From assembly GCA_946479665.1 (NCBI GenBank), contig CAMLGO010000045.1, positions 1-6,555 of the forward strand: a stretch of 6,555 nucleotides of DNA, read 5' to 3'. Below are positions 1-5,368 of this stretch, in pieces; positions within the stretch are counted from its first letter, which is position 1; each line of letters starts with the position of its first letter. The notes under the pieces were generated by a model. That model worked only from the letters and a program-made list of their open reading frames with translations, did not search any database and was not told the DNA's origin. The position numbers and the translations under genes were made by a program. Source of the stretch: an uncultured Candidatus Saccharibacteria bacterium (lineage in GTDB: Bacteria; Patescibacteria; Saccharimonadia; Saccharimonadales; UBA6022).

Positions 1-1783
1 CAAAGCGCCCAAGAATGCCGCTACTCAGTTTAATAAGTACAGGTGTAATGAAGAGTGGGATTACTTGTACTGCAAGTCCCCCCATATACATCAATAATCC
101 GACCATAGAATTTTGTTTTGCAGATGCCATAATGAATGATGCGGCCAATTGCGAACCGCCAAACACGATTGACATCATTGGAAATAGGAAAAGAAGCGTT
201 ACGAACGAGGTTTGCCATTTTTTATACCATGATTCAGTGTTTGGTAATAAGTATGCAACAAACGCAAGCGGGGATACGATGATTAGTATAATAATTAACG
301 CCTGCCTGAGGATGAGAACTAAGAATGCTACGATGATTGCAAATAAGGCCGGAATCATGAGAATGAGTAGGCCTCCTACGGCAGCCCATAGTGTTGCTGG
401 TGCAGCTACGATTGCATATGTGAATCCAGCACCAATAACTGCTGTTCCACTTAATATACTAGCGGTTAAATTACTCCAAAGGTCCGGTGAGGTTCCTAGT
501 GATACTTTACTCTGAAGTCCCATAAGCATATTTTGTAGTCCGACACCAAGGACGTTAGACAGATCGACGAGTATCGCACATATATAGAAAGAAAGATTTA
601 CTAATATCGCTGCAATAATTAGCCTCGGTAACATCTTTTTTATGCCGTAATTGCTAACCCCGTAACTTGTAAGTTGAGAAAAAATTATGACAAGAAACGC
701 TATGACAAATGCAATGTTCGCAATGTTGCGCATCGTCCCCCATGCATTTTCTAGATTCTTCTGGTAGTCTTCATTGCCCAGGATAGGTGCGACCTTCATT
801 AATTCTGACACTAACTTAAATAGACCATCTGTCATGCTGGCAACTGCATTAGAGATAGGGCAAAGAATCCATCCTATTCCTTCGGGCACACAGGAAGTCT
901 TGCTTTTTTCCTCATCAATATTGGTTCGCTTTTTTCCACCCTCGAAATCACCTTTAGCAACGGCAGCCTGACATGCATTAAAATTAATATCGCTTTCTTT
1001 TGTGCCATAGCTGGCAACGCAATCAGCCCATGCTTTAGAACATTCATCGGCTTTTTTACCGGCATCGACAATACAGGCCTTAATGGCTTCGCACTTGCGC
1101 CCCGCGCCCGCCGACCCATCTGTCTTCGAGCAGTCTGCTTTTGCAGGGTCATTTGGTTGCTGGCAGGGACCGACAAATCCTGGATCTCCACACACAAGAG
1201 GTTTGTTGCTCGGAATGTTATAGGCAATCTTTGGATCTAAGCTTAGTGAGCCATTCTGCGCAGATGCCCACATTGTATTGCAACGCGAACCTTGGATTGG
1301 CCCCCAGTTGCCACATCTGCTATATTCCGAGTTGCCAGATGTGATAAAACGCATTTCACCAAAGGGTTTATTGCAATCCTCTCTGTGGATTGGTGTGAAG
1401 GTGGCTGCTTCTCTATTGCTTTGTAATAATGCGAAATTATTAACTACAACACAGAACTCGCCGTCTGCACGCGGTGTGTCTTCAAGATAAGATGGCTGGC
1501 CATTTATAACAGTTCCAAGGCTAAAGCTCTGGTTAGCTCGCCAGATTGACGGGTCGGTATTTGGGGCACTCGTTAGCTTTAGAGTTAATGACCGGGGATT
1601 ATCTATCGTAAAGCCGTTGCCCGCCAGTGGACCTGTGAATGCGCCACCGCTTACTCTTATGGTTGTACTGTCTACCAGCTCCCATTTTTCACCTGATGCG
1701 TGAGCGGTATTGGAGCCAAACATAAGCCAGCCAAGTGCTGCGGCGACCGTAAATATAATAATTAGCTTTGTTTTTTGTATCAT
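1..1783 (-). CDS. VirB6/TrbL-like polytopic membrane protein of a type IV secretion-like system (3' end outside window)
   Basis: An uninterrupted minus-strand frame of 594 codons begins with ATG at 1783 and leaves the window at base 1, so the C-terminus is missing. Residues 1-29 form a signal peptide (basic start, hydrophobic stretch, AHA before the probable cut). Residues 30-350 are an exported, soluble-looking domain with 14 cysteines (111, 137, 157, 168, 198, 207, 218, 231, 237, 248, 255, 271, 298, 308). Membrane helices follow at about 353-372, 385-408, several between 445 and 512, 527-545 and 561-583. The segment around 383-412 (KKMLPRLIIAAILVNLSF, then VDLSN) resembles VirB6-like proteins of Patescibacteria as I remember them. 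VirB6 proteins form the inner-membrane channel of type IV secretion. The gene follows the 1872-3005 gene on the same strand. No Shine-Dalgarno sequence precedes the start; the signal peptide right after the ATG supports it. The family call is from architecture and recalled similarity. Confidence 0.8.
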   Translation of the reverse strand, partial: MIQKTKLIIIFTVAAALGWLMFGSNTAHASGEKWELVDSTTIRVSGGAFTGPLAGNGFTIDNPRSLTLKLTSAPNTDPSIWRANQSFSLGTVINGQPSYLEDTPRADGEFCVVVNNFALLQSNREAATFTPIHREDCNKPFGEMRFITSGNSEYSRCGNWGPIQGSRCNTMWASAQNGSLSLDPKIAYNIPSNKPLVCGDPGFVGPCQQPNDPAKADCSKTDGSAGAGRKCEAIKACIVDAGKKADECSKAWADCVASYGTKESDINFNACQAAVAKGDFEGGKKRTNIDEEKSKTSCVPEGIGWILCPISNAVASMTDGLFKLVSELMKVAPILGNEDYQKNLENAWGTMRNIANIAFVIAFLVIIFSQLTSYGVSNYGIKKMLPRLIIAAILVNLSFYICAILVDLSNVLGVGLQNMLMGLQSKVSLGTSPDLWSNLTASILSGTAVIGAGFTYAIVAAPATLWAAVGGLLILMIPALFAIIVAFLVLILRQALIIILIIVSPLAFVAYLLPNTESWYKKWQTSFVTLLFLFPMMSIVFGGSQLAASFIMASAKQNSMVGLLMYMGGLAVQVIPLFITPVLIKLSSGILGRF

Positions 1784-1814
1784 AAGCGCTATATGAATGA
1801 GTATGATACAAAAA
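1772..1814 (-). promoter_or_regulatory. Perfect 12-bp inverted repeat masking the virB6-like start codon
   Basis: Bases 1772-1783 (TTTTTGTATCAT) and 1803-1814 (ATGATACAAAAA) are exact reverse complements, separated by 19 bases. In a minus-strand transcript the second arm contains the AUG and first four codons of the virB6-like gene, so any RNA starting upstream of 1814 could fold the start codon into a 12-bp stem. An RNA starting at the proposed promoter (about 1793) would lack the upstream arm and have a free start. The upstream arm also contains the terminator's T-rich tail. It could instead be a DNA operator, since it overlaps the proposed -10. Confidence 0.6.
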
Positions 1815-1828
1815 TAGCAAAATGACAA
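1800..1828 (-). promoter_or_regulatory. Candidate promoter for the virB6-like gene, overlapping the terminator
   Basis: On the minus strand, TTGTCA (1828-1823) and CATACT (1805-1800) are separated by 17 bases, matching the sigma-70 consensus at 5/6 and 4/6 positions. The -35 lies in the distal arm of the terminator stem. The start of transcription would be near 1793, leaving a leader of about 10 bases with no Shine-Dalgarno sequence. This is a motif match only. Confidence 0.35.
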
Positions 1829-1850
1829 TCATTCAAGATTGTCATTTTGC
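1817..1850 (-). terminator. Rho-independent terminator after the 1872-3005 gene
   Basis: A perfect 14-bp stem (GCAAAATGACAATC at 1817-1830, complement at 1837-1850) has a 6-base loop. Read on the minus strand it is followed by TATTTTTG. It starts 22 bases past the stop codon of the 1872-3005 gene. There is no T-run on the plus-strand side, so it acts on minus-strand transcription. Its stem is AT-rich, so some read-through into the virB6-like gene is plausible. Confidence 0.75.
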
Positions 1851-1871
1851 GATCATCAATTGTTTATTGGA

Positions 1872-3005
1872 TTAGCCTATGTTTGCAAGACTAAAGACCT
1901 GCCACTGGTCTCCATGCTTAACGAAAGAAACTTCTACATTCTTAGAGACTAATGTGCCGTTAATTCTTCCTGAATCAGAAGCTGCACTCGGTATTTCCGC
2001 AGAGTTATCAACTTGGCTTAATGTGCCAACAACAGTAAAGGCGTTTTCTGTCGTATCAGATACCTTTTCAATTGTAAAAGCCGTCGTTGATTTATATTCT
2101 TTCTCATTAGCTTTCGCTGCATTGACCCATAGTCTATTTACTATGCTCTTGTTCTCCTCGAGATTTGGGATAGCACTGTCGGAACGATCGCTGTATCCAG
2201 GTATGAAAAGAGATTCTGTTAATGCTTTTGTGTATAATTCATTTGACCAAGCGTTCCAGCCTACCTGCCCTTTTGGCGTAGTATCGGTGTAGTGTGCATT
2301 ACGTGTTTCCATAGAGTGACCACCTGCATAGTAGTTATCTAGGACAGTTGTGAAAGCCTTAGCGACTTCAGCCGGTGTCTTATTGACATTCGCATCAATA
2401 GTGACAGAATCTTTAACCTTTTCGTATTCGGCTGCGGTAATCCCGAACTCATTTAAAGCGCCAGGAGCAGTCTCCACCTTAGAGGGTGTTGGCTTTGCTG
2501 TCTCGAGTGGGCCCAGGTTCGTTGGGCTTGCAAGCGGGCTTTCGGGTGTTTTTGTTGCGGCTGGAGCTTGTGTTTCACCGGGAACGGGCGCACCTGTCGC
2601 TGATGGCTGTGTATTGGGAGAGGTGGCCTGTGGCTGGCTGTTTGCAATAACTACACCAGCGGTAGCACCGGCAGCAAGTACAAGGCTAGTAGCAGCGATG
2701 CCGATATTTCGTCCAGTATGCGACTGCGACTCGGTAGCCTTAGAAGCTCGTTGCTCGTTATATTCACGTTGGGCTGCTAGTTTTCTTTGGAAATCATCGC
2801 GCTCATTATCCTCGAGAGTAAGTGCACCGGACGTTTCTGGCGCAGGTAGTACTTGTCCTAACTCTCCGGTATCAAGATCATTAAACTCCTGGATAGAAGG
2901 AGTCCCTTCGGTAAGTGGCAGCTCTTGGAGATCGCCCTCAAGTTTACCAGTGTGAGGCAACGCCTCTGCGGTGATATTTGGTTTTTCGAATCGATCTTGA
3001 GCCAT
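1872..3005 (-). CDS. Single-span membrane protein with probable NTF2-like external domain; VirB8-like architecture
   Basis: The protein is 377 residues. Residues 1-99 are hydrophilic, acidic and presumably cytoplasmic, with a charged helix-prone stretch at 66-90. Residues 101-122 form the only membrane span. Residues 123-182 are a Pro/Thr/Ala-rich linker. Residues 183-377 form a folded external domain: a helical part (TPAEVAKAFTTVLDNYYAGG, 210-229), then strand-like segments ending in VEVSFVKHGDQWQVFSL, which looks like the last strands of an NTF2-like fold. VirB8 and Gram-positive TcpC-type proteins share this order of cytoplasmic tail, one span and NTF2-like domain, and act as scaffolds of type IV secretion. 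The position before the virB6-like gene and divergent from the pilins fits that role. The frame also has a GTG at 3023, but that would place the ribosome site inside the gene, so ATG 3005 is chosen. The membrane topology is clear; the VirB8 analogy is inference. Confidence 0.75.
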   Translation of the reverse strand: MAQDRFEKPNITAEALPHTGKLEGDLQELPLTEGTPSIQEFNDLDTGELGQVLPAPETSGALTLEDNERDDFQRKLAAQREYNEQRASKATESQSHTGRNIGIAATSLVLAAGATAGVVIANSQPQATSPNTQPSATGAPVPGETQAPAATKTPESPLASPTNLGPLETAKPTPSKVETAPGALNEFGITAAEYEKVKDSVTIDANVNKTPAEVAKAFTTVLDNYYAGGHSMETRNAHYTDTTPKGQVGWNAWSNELYTKALTESLFIPGYSDRSDSAIPNLEENKSIVNRLWVNAAKANEKEYKSTTAFTIEKVSDTTENAFTVVGTLSQVDNSAEIPSAASDSGRINGTLVSKNVEVSFVKHGDQWQVFSLANIG

Positions 3006-3013
3006 ATTGTTTG

Positions 3014-3019
3014 TTCCTT
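3014..3019 (-). promoter_or_regulatory. Ribosome binding site that sets the start at 3005
   Basis: AAGGAA on the minus strand lies 8 bases before ATG 3005. It sits inside the longer reading frame beginning at GTG 3023, so it argues for the ATG. Confidence 0.7.
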
Positions 3020-3061
3020 GCACACTTATGTGGGCGCTAAAAACGTTGGTGATTTGTCTTA

Positions 3062-3090
3062 TTTATACACTATATTGCTGAAAAAAGCAA
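3062..3090 (-). promoter_or_regulatory. Candidate promoter for the 1872-3005 gene
   Basis: On the minus strand TTGCTT (3090-3085) and TATAAA (3067-3062) are separated by 17 bases. The -10 matches 5/6 positions and the -35 only 3/6. The predicted start near 3055 gives a leader of about 50 bases that contains the ribosome site. Confidence 0.45.
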
Positions 3091-3103
3091 TAGTATTTTG
3101 CTT
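3074..3103. promoter_or_regulatory. Three-arm inverted repeat in the divergent control region (possible operator)
   Basis: ATTGCT (3074-3079), AAGCAAT (3085-3091) and TTGCTT (3098-3103) occur in a row. The middle arm is complementary to both outer arms. It overlaps the -35 of the minus-strand promoter and lies upstream of the pilin promoter, so a regulator bound here could control both directions. The arms are short and AT-rich, so chance is possible. Confidence 0.3.
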
Positions 3104-3121
3104 ATTCTTATGGTGAAGCAC

Positions 3122-3150
3122 TTGCCACTCGGGGTGTTTTATCGTATTTT
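3122..3150 (+). promoter_or_regulatory. Candidate promoter of the pilin operon
   Basis: TTGCCA (3122-3127) and TATTTT (3145-3150) are 17 bases apart, matching the sigma-70 consensus at 5/6 and 4/6 positions. Transcription would start near 3157, only a few bases before the ATG at 3161, which has no Shine-Dalgarno sequence. That combination suggests a leaderless or nearly leaderless message. This is a motif match only. Confidence 0.4.
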
Positions 3151-3160
3151 ATTAAGTAGT

Positions 3161-3544
3161 ATGAAGATAAAACAAACAATAATTACTTTTGCACTATTAC
3201 TAGGAGTTGGCTCATTTGTCGTAGCTCCGGCGGCGTTCGCTGCGTGTGGCGGCGTAGCGACATCTATAATCAACTGTAAGGAAGATGGTAAAGGTGGTGA
3301 TGTTAATAACTCCGGAGTATTCGGCATTTTAAAGCTCGCCATTAATATTATGACGGCTGGCGTCGGTATCCTCGCCGTGGGTGGTATTGTATATGGCTCT
3401 ATCCTCTATACCTCGGCTGGTAATAGTAGCGAGCAGACAAAAAAAGCCATGGCAATCATCACGAATGTTGTCATTGGTCTGATCGCCTACGCATTAATGT
3501 ATGCTGTTACTAACTTCTTGATCCCTGGTGGATTGTTTGGTTAA
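3161..3544 (+). CDS. VirB2/TrbC-like pilin 1
   Basis: The product is 127 residues: a signal peptide with a probable cut after AFA (residue 27), a short exported segment with cysteines 29 and 39, and two membrane helices at about 56-83 and 97-121. They are joined by a polar loop (YTSAGNSSEQTKK) that should face the cytoplasm. VirB2/TrbC pilins have this pattern and polymerise into the pilus or channel of type IV secretion. It lacks the prepilin peptidase site of type IV pili. The frame extends upstream to ATG 3110 and TTG 3098, but those starts would bury the signal peptide behind more than 15 extra residues, so ATG 3161 is preferred. It is the first of four closely packed genes and the most divergent from pilins 4 and 5, with a short Gly-rich tail. 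Confidence 0.8.
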   Translation: MKIKQTIITFALLLGVGSFVVAPAAFAACGGVATSIINCKEDGKGGDVNNSGVFGILKLAINIMTAGVGILAVGGIVYGSILYTSAGNSSEQTKKAMAIITNVVIGLIAYALMYAVTNFLIPGGLFG

Positions 3545-3559
3545 GGAAAAGGAAAATAT

Positions 3560-4006
3560 ATGAAACAGATGAAAAATTGGCTATTTGCTATCGTCTTCGC
3601 CTCAACCGTGGGCGGTGTGGCGTTTACTACCTTAGCGCCCCAGACTGCTTCTGCAGCTTGTACGGGCGGAAATATTCTTTCTATTCCACCTTGGTACAAG
3701 GGGCTGCAGAGTGACAGTGATTGCAAAAAATTAAAGAGTCCAAGCGAATTTAACTCTCCTGGTAAGGAAGATGGACTACAGCGATACATCTGGACGATCA
3801 TCCTTAATATTATTGAGATCATGCTGCACCTCGTTGGTTATATATGTGTCGCTTTTATCATCTATGGCGGTTTCATCTTTATGACCGCTGGCGGTTCGGA
3901 TGGTGCGGCCAAAGGGCGTACTACCCTACTTAATGCCGTTATCGGACTAGTCATTTCTATTGCGTCAATCGCAATTGTCAACTTAGTAGCGGGGATAATA
4001 AAATAA
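3560..4006 (+). CDS. VirB2/TrbC-like pilin 2, with extended exported segment
   Basis: The product is 148 residues, the longest of the set. A signal peptide ends at ASA (residue 32). The exported segment, 33-76, is much longer than in the neighbours and contains a Pro/Trp patch (IPPWYKGL, 42-49) and cysteines 34 and 55. Membrane helices lie at about 77-107 and 122-147, joined by the loop MTAGGSDGAAKGR with basic residues near its end. A further cysteine (96) is inside the first helix. AAGGA at 3549-3553 sits 6 bases before the ATG, and the gene starts 15 bases after pilin 1 ends. The stop codon overlaps the next gene's start (TAATG). Family membership is from the helix-loop-helix pattern. The longer external part suggests a specialised subunit, such as a minor or tip pilin, which is inference. 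Confidence 0.8.
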   Translation: MKQMKNWLFAIVFASTVGGVAFTTLAPQTASAACTGGNILSIPPWYKGLQSDSDCKKLKSPSEFNSPGKEDGLQRYIWTIILNIIEIMLHLVGYICVAFIIYGGFIFMTAGGSDGAAKGRTTLLNAVIGLVISIASIAIVNLVAGIIK

Positions 4007-4290
4007 TGCAGTTACTCAAAACACTTGCTCAGACACTTAATGCTGACGAATTAAATATTCCGAAAGTCGACGGCACTGCCGGCATAGGGAGTATTCTAAA
4101 TATCGTTTACGTGGTCGCCGGAATTGTGGCAGTGATCGTGATTATTATTGCTGGCTATACGTATACCACCTCCAGTGGTGACGCCGGAGCGATAAAGAAG
4201 GCTAAGAATATGATTCTATACTCGGTTATCGGTATCGTGGTCATTGGGCTGGCATTTGTTATTACGCAATTCGTTGCGGGAAGGTTTTAA
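4006..4290 (+). CDS. Short VirB2/TrbC-like pilin 3, without signal peptide or cysteines
   Basis: The product is 94 residues. It has the family core: helices at about 29-50 and 70-91 around the loop YTYTTSSGDAGAIKKAKN (51-68). Unlike its four neighbours it has no signal peptide and no cysteine. Residues 1-28 are polar and roughly neutral to acidic (MQLLKTLAQTLNADELNIPK at the start), and the basic residues cluster in the loop. The positive-inside rule therefore predicts both ends outside, as in processed VirB2. Its ATG shares a base with the stop of pilin 2 (TAATG). Only a distant GGGG lies upstream, so translation is probably coupled. It may be inserted by a different route from the others, or be a cytoplasm-facing adaptor of the pilus base; both are inference. 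Confidence 0.78.
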   Translation: MQLLKTLAQTLNADELNIPKVDGTAGIGSILNIVYVVAGIVAVIVIIIAGYTYTTSSGDAGAIKKAKNMILYSVIGIVVIGLAFVITQFVAGRF

Positions 4291-4291
4291 T

Positions 4292-4672
4292 ATGAAGAAT
4301 ATAAAGCAAATTATTATCAGCGCCGCATTGGTGTTCGGCGTGGCTGGGCTTGCTGTGCCAACAGCAGCAGGTGCGGTCGATGTATTCCAAGAATGTGCCG
4401 GAAAAACCGATACAGCGGTCTGCAAAGACACGAAGGGAGAGACGGTCGGCAAGATTGTTACGCCACTTGTCAACACCCTGCTCTTTATCCTAGGTGCTAT
4501 TTCGGTGATTATGATTATCGTTGCTGGTATTCGCTACACGACTTCCGGTGGTGATGCGAGCTCGGTAACGGCTGCGAAGAACACGCTGATGTACTCGATC
4601 ATCGGACTTGTCGTCGCTATTCTTGCATTCGCTATCGTCAACTTTGTCCTAAAGGCGTTTAAGATTCTTTAA
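4292..4672 (+). CDS. VirB2/TrbC-like pilin 4
   Basis: The product is 126 residues: a signal peptide with a probable cut after AGA (residue 28), an exported segment with cysteines 35 and 44, and helices at about 55-80 and 98-121 around the loop IRYTTSGGDASSVTAAKN. From residue 55 to 121 it is 49/67 identical to pilin 5 by hand alignment without gaps, so the two are close paralogs. GAAGG at 4280-4284 lies 7 bases before the ATG at 4292, one base after the stop of pilin 3, which selects this start over a longer frame from 4244 that would overlap pilin 3. No terminator hairpin is visible after it, so read-through into pilin 5 is possible. Confidence 0.83.
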   Translation: MKNIKQIIISAALVFGVAGLAVPTAAGAVDVFQECAGKTDTAVCKDTKGETVGKIVTPLVNTLLFILGAISVIMIIVAGIRYTTSGGDASSVTAAKNTLMYSIIGLVVAILAFAIVNFVLKAFKIL

Positions 4673-4676
4673 ACCC

Positions 4677-4705
4677 TTAACAAATAACGGTGTATCTGGT
4701 ATAAC
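4677..4705 (+). promoter_or_regulatory. Strong candidate promoter of pilin 5
   Basis: TTAACA (4677-4682) and TATAAC (4700-4705) are exactly 17 bases apart, each matching the sigma-70 consensus at 5/6 positions. This is the best-spaced pair in the pilin region. Transcription would start near 4712, giving a 30-base leader with AAAGGA (4726-4731) 10 bases before the ATG. It lies entirely in the 69-base gap after pilin 4. Confidence 0.6.
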
Positions 4706-4741
4706 TTTAGATAGATTCTATAACGAAAGGAAACGAACGAA

Positions 4742-5161
4742 ATGACTAAAACTATTAAGACAATGCTTGCGAGCCTACTTGCAGTGCCTGTTCTTGCCTT
4801 TGGTGCGGTTGCATTAGCACCTGCCCCAGCTGCAAACGCTGCCTGTGATTCGCAGACTACCATTACTGATGGTCTCGACTGTGCTAAAGGCAGTTCAAAC
4901 ACACCAACCACTCTCTTTGGTGGTGGCGGTATCTTTACGACAATCGTAAACATCCTTCTCTTTATCATTGGTGCAATCAGCGTCATCATGCTGATCATCG
5001 GTGGTATTCGCTACACTATTTCAGGTGGTGACAGCAGTGCTGTAACATCAGCAAAGAATACGATCATGTACGCTATCGTCGGTATCATCGTAGCTGTACT
5101 TGCCTTCGCTATCGTGAACTTCGTACTTAAGGGCCTAACGGGCACCGGTGCCACTGCTTAG
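4742..5161 (+). CDS. VirB2/TrbC-like pilin 5, probable major pilin
   Basis: The product is 139 residues. A signal peptide ends at ANA (residue 33). The exported segment, 34-63, has cysteines 35 and 47 and a glycine run (GGGG, 60-63). Two helices (about 64-89 and 107-130) flank the loop IRYTISGGDSSAVTSAKN, and the tail is Gly/Thr/Ala-rich. The C-terminal two-thirds closely match pilin 4. It has its own promoter, a good ribosome site and a strong terminator. Its codons are markedly uniform (ATC for Ile and CTT or GTA often repeated) compared with pilins 1-3. Together these suggest high expression and a role as the main pilus subunit, which is inference. The absence of a type IV prepilin motif excludes a type IV pilin. 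Confidence 0.85.
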   Translation: MTKTIKTMLASLLAVPVLAFGAVALAPAPAANAACDSQTTITDGLDCAKGSSNTPTTLFGGGGIFTTIVNILLFIIGAISVIMLIIGGIRYTISGGDSSAVTSAKNTIMYAIVGIIVAVLAFAIVNFVLKGLTGTGATA

Positions 5162-5180
5162 TACTGCATTAAGCAAACCT

Positions 5181-5211
5181 AAATACCCCGCCTCATTGGC
5201 GGGGTATTTTT
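5181..5211 (+). terminator. Rho-independent terminator of the pilin genes
   Basis: A perfect 12-bp GC-rich stem (AAATACCCCGCC at 5181-5192, complement 5198-5209) with a 5-base loop ends in TTTTT at 5207-5211. It begins 20 bases after the stop of pilin 5. Confidence 0.9.
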
Positions 5212-5320
5212 ATGGCAAAAGTACTATATGCCTGGCAATATCTTCACCCCCCACTCTGCCCTGTGACGAGAAGGCGGTAGATAGTGACTGGATCTTTCGT
5301 GCTTAGAAAGTGTGCATATT
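5212..5320 (+). other. Gap between two terminators; possible small structured RNA
   Basis: No gene is visible in this 109-base segment. It can fold as a three-way junction: ATATGC (5226-5231) pairs with GCATAT (5314-5319), and encloses one hairpin of CACTCTGCC (5252-5260) with GGTAG plus AGTG (5276-5280, 5283-5286, one G-U pair and a 2-base bulge) and another of CTTTC (5294-5298) with GAAAG (5306-5310). The terminator directly after it has a T-run on the plus strand. I see no convincing promoter, and the fold was found by eye, so this is only a candidate. Confidence 0.25.
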
Positions 5321-5350
5321 AAAAACGACCCTCTCGCTAGGGTCGTTTTT
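5321..5350. terminator. Bidirectional terminator, mainly for hsp20
   Basis: A perfect 12-bp stem (AAAAACGACCCT at 5321-5332, complement at 5339-5350) has a 6-base loop. The A- and T-runs at its ends give a U-tract in both directions. It lies 18 bases past the hsp20 stop on the minus strand. In the plus direction it could end any transcript from 5212-5320 or read-through from pilin 5. Confidence 0.85.
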
Positions 5351-5368
5351 GTATGTGATCGTCTTCTA

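Noticed and set aside
15..1490. Several plus-strand open frames (15-515, 774-971, 1141-1344, 1278-1490)
   Set aside because: They lie opposite one long, continuous minus-strand frame with a signal peptide and membrane helices, and show no family features of their own.
2350..2955. 201-residue plus-strand frame, hydrophobic and Ser/Val-rich
   Set aside because: It is the antisense of the Pro/Thr/Ala-rich part of the scaffold gene, whose composition yields long stop-free opposite frames. The minus gene has a ribosome site, promoter and terminator.
3098..3160. Upstream starts for pilin 1 (TTG 3098, ATG 3110)
   Set aside because: They would add residues before a clear signal peptide and would begin upstream of the best promoter; no ribosome site supports them.
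4244..4291. Longer start of pilin 4 at 4244
   Set aside because: It overlaps the end of pilin 3, and the ribosome site and signal peptide both point to ATG 4292.
3161..5161. Type IV (PilA-like) pilins
   Set aside because: None has the prepilin peptidase site (Gly, then a hydrophobic helix with Glu at +5). The proteins have signal peptides plus two helices, as in VirB2/TrbC.
5229..5345. 5S rRNA-like end (TGCCTGGC at 5229-5236)
   Set aside because: The matching opposite end, about 115 bases away, and the conserved internal 5S segments are absent on both strands.
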